From positions 364,096-428,095 of the forward strand of contig NZ_CP022416.1 in assembly GCF_002222635.1 (NCBI RefSeq): 64,000 nt of DNA, in the 5' to 3' direction. Origin of the DNA: Pseudosulfitobacter pseudonitzschiae (GTDB lineage Bacteria; Pseudomonadota; Alphaproteobacteria; Rhodobacterales; Rhodobacteraceae). Numbering within the stretch: the stretch's first letter is position 1; each line of letters begins with the position of its first letter. Of this stretch, positions 62,539 through 64,000 are shown one piece after another. Under the pieces are notes generated by a model that had not been told where the DNA came from, did no database searches, and saw nothing but the letters and a program-made list of their open reading frames with translations. A program made the translations under genes and the position numbers.

Positions 62539-63075
62539 TCAAACGTCCCGATGTTCTTTGAGTGTTGTCATCGCCGTCAACAGAAACGACACCGCCAACA
62601 GCACCGACCCCAAAACGATCAGCGCAAGAAAGGGCCAGACAGGTAGGGTAAAATGGCCCTGAACGCCTTCCATTTCGCCACGTTCATAGGCGCGCACCAC
62701 TTTGGGCCACACAGCCCATGCCAGCGTCGCGGCAAACACCGCCCCGCAGATCTGCGCAAACAGGTCCATCACCAGCCCCGCCACAGGCCAGCGCCGCCGC
62801 GCCATGCCCAGAATACCATCCGACCGGATCATCTCGCCGTTGCGATGGGTGTGCGCAATCTGAAGAAATACGATGCCAACAATCGAATATTTGACCATTT
62901 CGGGAACGCCAGCGATGGGGCGGCCCAGCGTTTCCCGTCCAAGAATGTCGCAGACGATCAGCACCATCAGCCCCAGAATCCACAGGGTCGCGACAACGTT
63001 GGCAGTCCCCATTATGATATCTGCGGTCCGGTCAAGGTGCCCGCGCACCTTAACCGTTGGAGTTCGGGACGTCAT
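62539..63075 (-). CDS. dctQ: TRAP transporter small permease (DctQ)
   Basis: This 178-residue protein has four predicted helices, with VVATLWILGLMVLIVCDILG and RPIAGVPEMVKYSIVGIVFL in the usual DctQ order, and TLPVWPFLALIVLGSVLLAV near the end. Its start overlaps the dctP stop by four bases. It bridges DctM and the binding protein. Confidence 0.9.
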   Translation of the reverse strand: MTSRTPTVKVRGHLDRTADIIMGTANVVATLWILGLMVLIVCDILGRETLGRPIAGVPEMVKYSIVGIVFLQIAHTHRNGEMIRSDGILGMARRRWPVAGLVMDLFAQICGAVFAATLAWAVWPKVVRAYERGEMEGVQGHFTLPVWPFLALIVLGSVLLAVSFLLTAMTTLKEHRDV

Positions 63076-64000
63076 TCTTCAGACCAGTCCCGAGGCAGCG
63101 TCACGCCAGCATCCTTGAGATGGCCGATATACGTCGTCAAAACCTCGGTGCCAGGCAGCCCCTTGCCGTCCAGATTCTTTGCCCAGTCCATTGCGATATT
63201 CGGCAACACCGTCGCCCATTTGCTGCGCTCTTGCTCGGACAGTTCGCTGATCTTGGCACCACCGTCTTCCATCGCCTTGAACGCCCCCGCAACCCGCAGT
63301 TCCAGCCCCGCGCGATAGTCCTGTTCAAAGACGTCGGCGCTGTCGCGCAATGCGGCCTGAACCACCGGATCCTGTTCGTCGAACCAGCTTTTCCGCGCAA
63401 CAATACCGCCAGCGAACTGCGCACCGAAATGCACGCGGGTCACATAGGGCGCAACTTCAAACAGTTTGGCTGCCGCTGCGGCGGTCGGAAAGACGATGAC
63501 CCCCTCGGCCACACCTGTTTGGATATCATTATAGTAGGTCGTCAAATTGCCCGAAACGCCAACTGCGCCCGTGTCTTTCAACCAGTTCACTGCTGGCCCC
63601 GGCGCGTTGATCTTGCGGCCTTGAAGATCGTCAAGGCTGGTGACCGGAAAAGTCGTCATCAACAGGTAATCTTCCAGCCCGAATCCGCCACCGAGATACT
63701 CAAGATCCAGATCCTCCCACAGCTTGCGCATCGCGGGAATCTCGTCGTGCATCCCGTCGACTGTGGACAACACCAGATCAACATCAGGCGACCCGAAGGG
63801 TGTGACATATGTAACGTTCTGCAAGCTCAGCAGCGACGGTTCAAACAGCGACGAAACGATCCCGACCTGCGCCAGTCCGTCCTCCAGCGCCTCACGCTCT
63901 CCACCGACCTTTGCCAGCGTGCCCCCATAGGCTTCGGTCCAGGCAATGCTGAAATCGGTCCCTTCCAGCGCCGTGTTGACCGCAGGAATATAGGATTCGA
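63072..64000 (-). CDS. dctP: TRAP transporter substrate-binding protein (DctP), 5' end outside window
   Basis: The minus-strand frame stays open to the window edge, so at least 309 residues are visible and the signal peptide lies beyond. It reads SYIPAVNTALEGTDFSIAWT, LEYLGGGFGLEDYLLMTTFP and LDDLQGRKINAPGPAVNWLK, then GVSGNLTTYYNDIQTGVAEG. It has the DctP fold with the conserved substrate Arg in the LQGRKI region. It is the first of five genes in order P, Q, M, cyclase, FAH. The imported acid cannot be named from sequence alone. Confidence 0.88.
   Translation of the reverse strand, partial: ESYIPAVNTALEGTDFSIAWTEAYGGTLAKVGGEREALEDGLAQVGIVSSLFEPSLLSLQNVTYVTPFGSPDVDLVLSTVDGMHDEIPAMRKLWEDLDLEYLGGGFGLEDYLLMTTFPVTSLDDLQGRKINAPGPAVNWLKDTGAVGVSGNLTTYYNDIQTGVAEGVIVFPTAAAAAKLFEVAPYVTRVHFGAQFAGGIVARKSWFDEQDPVVQAALRDSADVFEQDYRAGLELRVAGAFKAMEDGGAKISELSEQERSKWATVLPNIAMDWAKNLDGKGLPGTEVLTTYIGHLKDAGVTLPRDWSEE

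Overview
The window looks like a stretch of an alphaproteobacterial genome of the Rhodobacterales (Roseobacter group) type. This is inferred from GC-rich codon use, the RepA/RepABC-type plasmid relics, the TRAP transporter operon, the style of the type I secretion genes and the families of insertion sequence (IS). No rRNA, tRNA or CRISPR array was recognised. The density of broken genes and IS relics in the middle is high. It resembles IS-laden roseobacters such as Octadecabacter, but that comparison is from memory and not a species call.

Left flank (1-12.1 kb), ordinary and intact: two phosphonate ABC permeases (phnE-type) ending in a clear terminator. Next comes a complete ferric-siderophore module: siderophore-interacting reductase, binding protein, two FecCD permeases, ATPase, TonB-dependent receptor, and an MFS_3 exporter. 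A stand-alone response regulator with a degenerate GGDEF-like output domain closes this part.

Middle (12.2-55.3 kb), a mosaic accessory island. Its functional core appears to be a type I secretion and surface-protein system. It holds a DUF6447 protein and a partner of unknown function, an RTX-type ABC transporter split by an in-frame TAA, and an HlyD-family adaptor. It also holds several glycosyltransferases and methyltransferases (one a three-part fusion), an unknown 567-residue two-membrane-segment protein with an XRE regulator, and an ABC exporter. The likely substrate is a giant protein of about 2,570 residues with DUF4214, cadherin-like/VCBS and RTX repeats. My reading is that the giant protein is the secreted, possibly glycosylated S-layer or adhesin, and the sugar genes modify it or the surface it sits on. 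Plasmid backbone relics (repA, traG, parA/repA of repABC, ardC) and an integrase relic suggest the island came from plasmids. Transposases or their fragments from IS30, IS481, IS630, IS110 (four, one nested in another), IS4, IS5-like, IS3 (three), IS256 and IS701 cut it up.

Right flank (55.3-64 kb), ordinary again: ExoD, a long NhaP-type cation/proton antiporter with a cyclic-nucleotide-binding-like tail, and a minus-strand catabolic operon. That operon has a TRAP transporter (dctP partial, dctQ, dctM), a kynurenine-formamidase-like cyclase and a fumarylacetoacetate-hydrolase-family enzyme.
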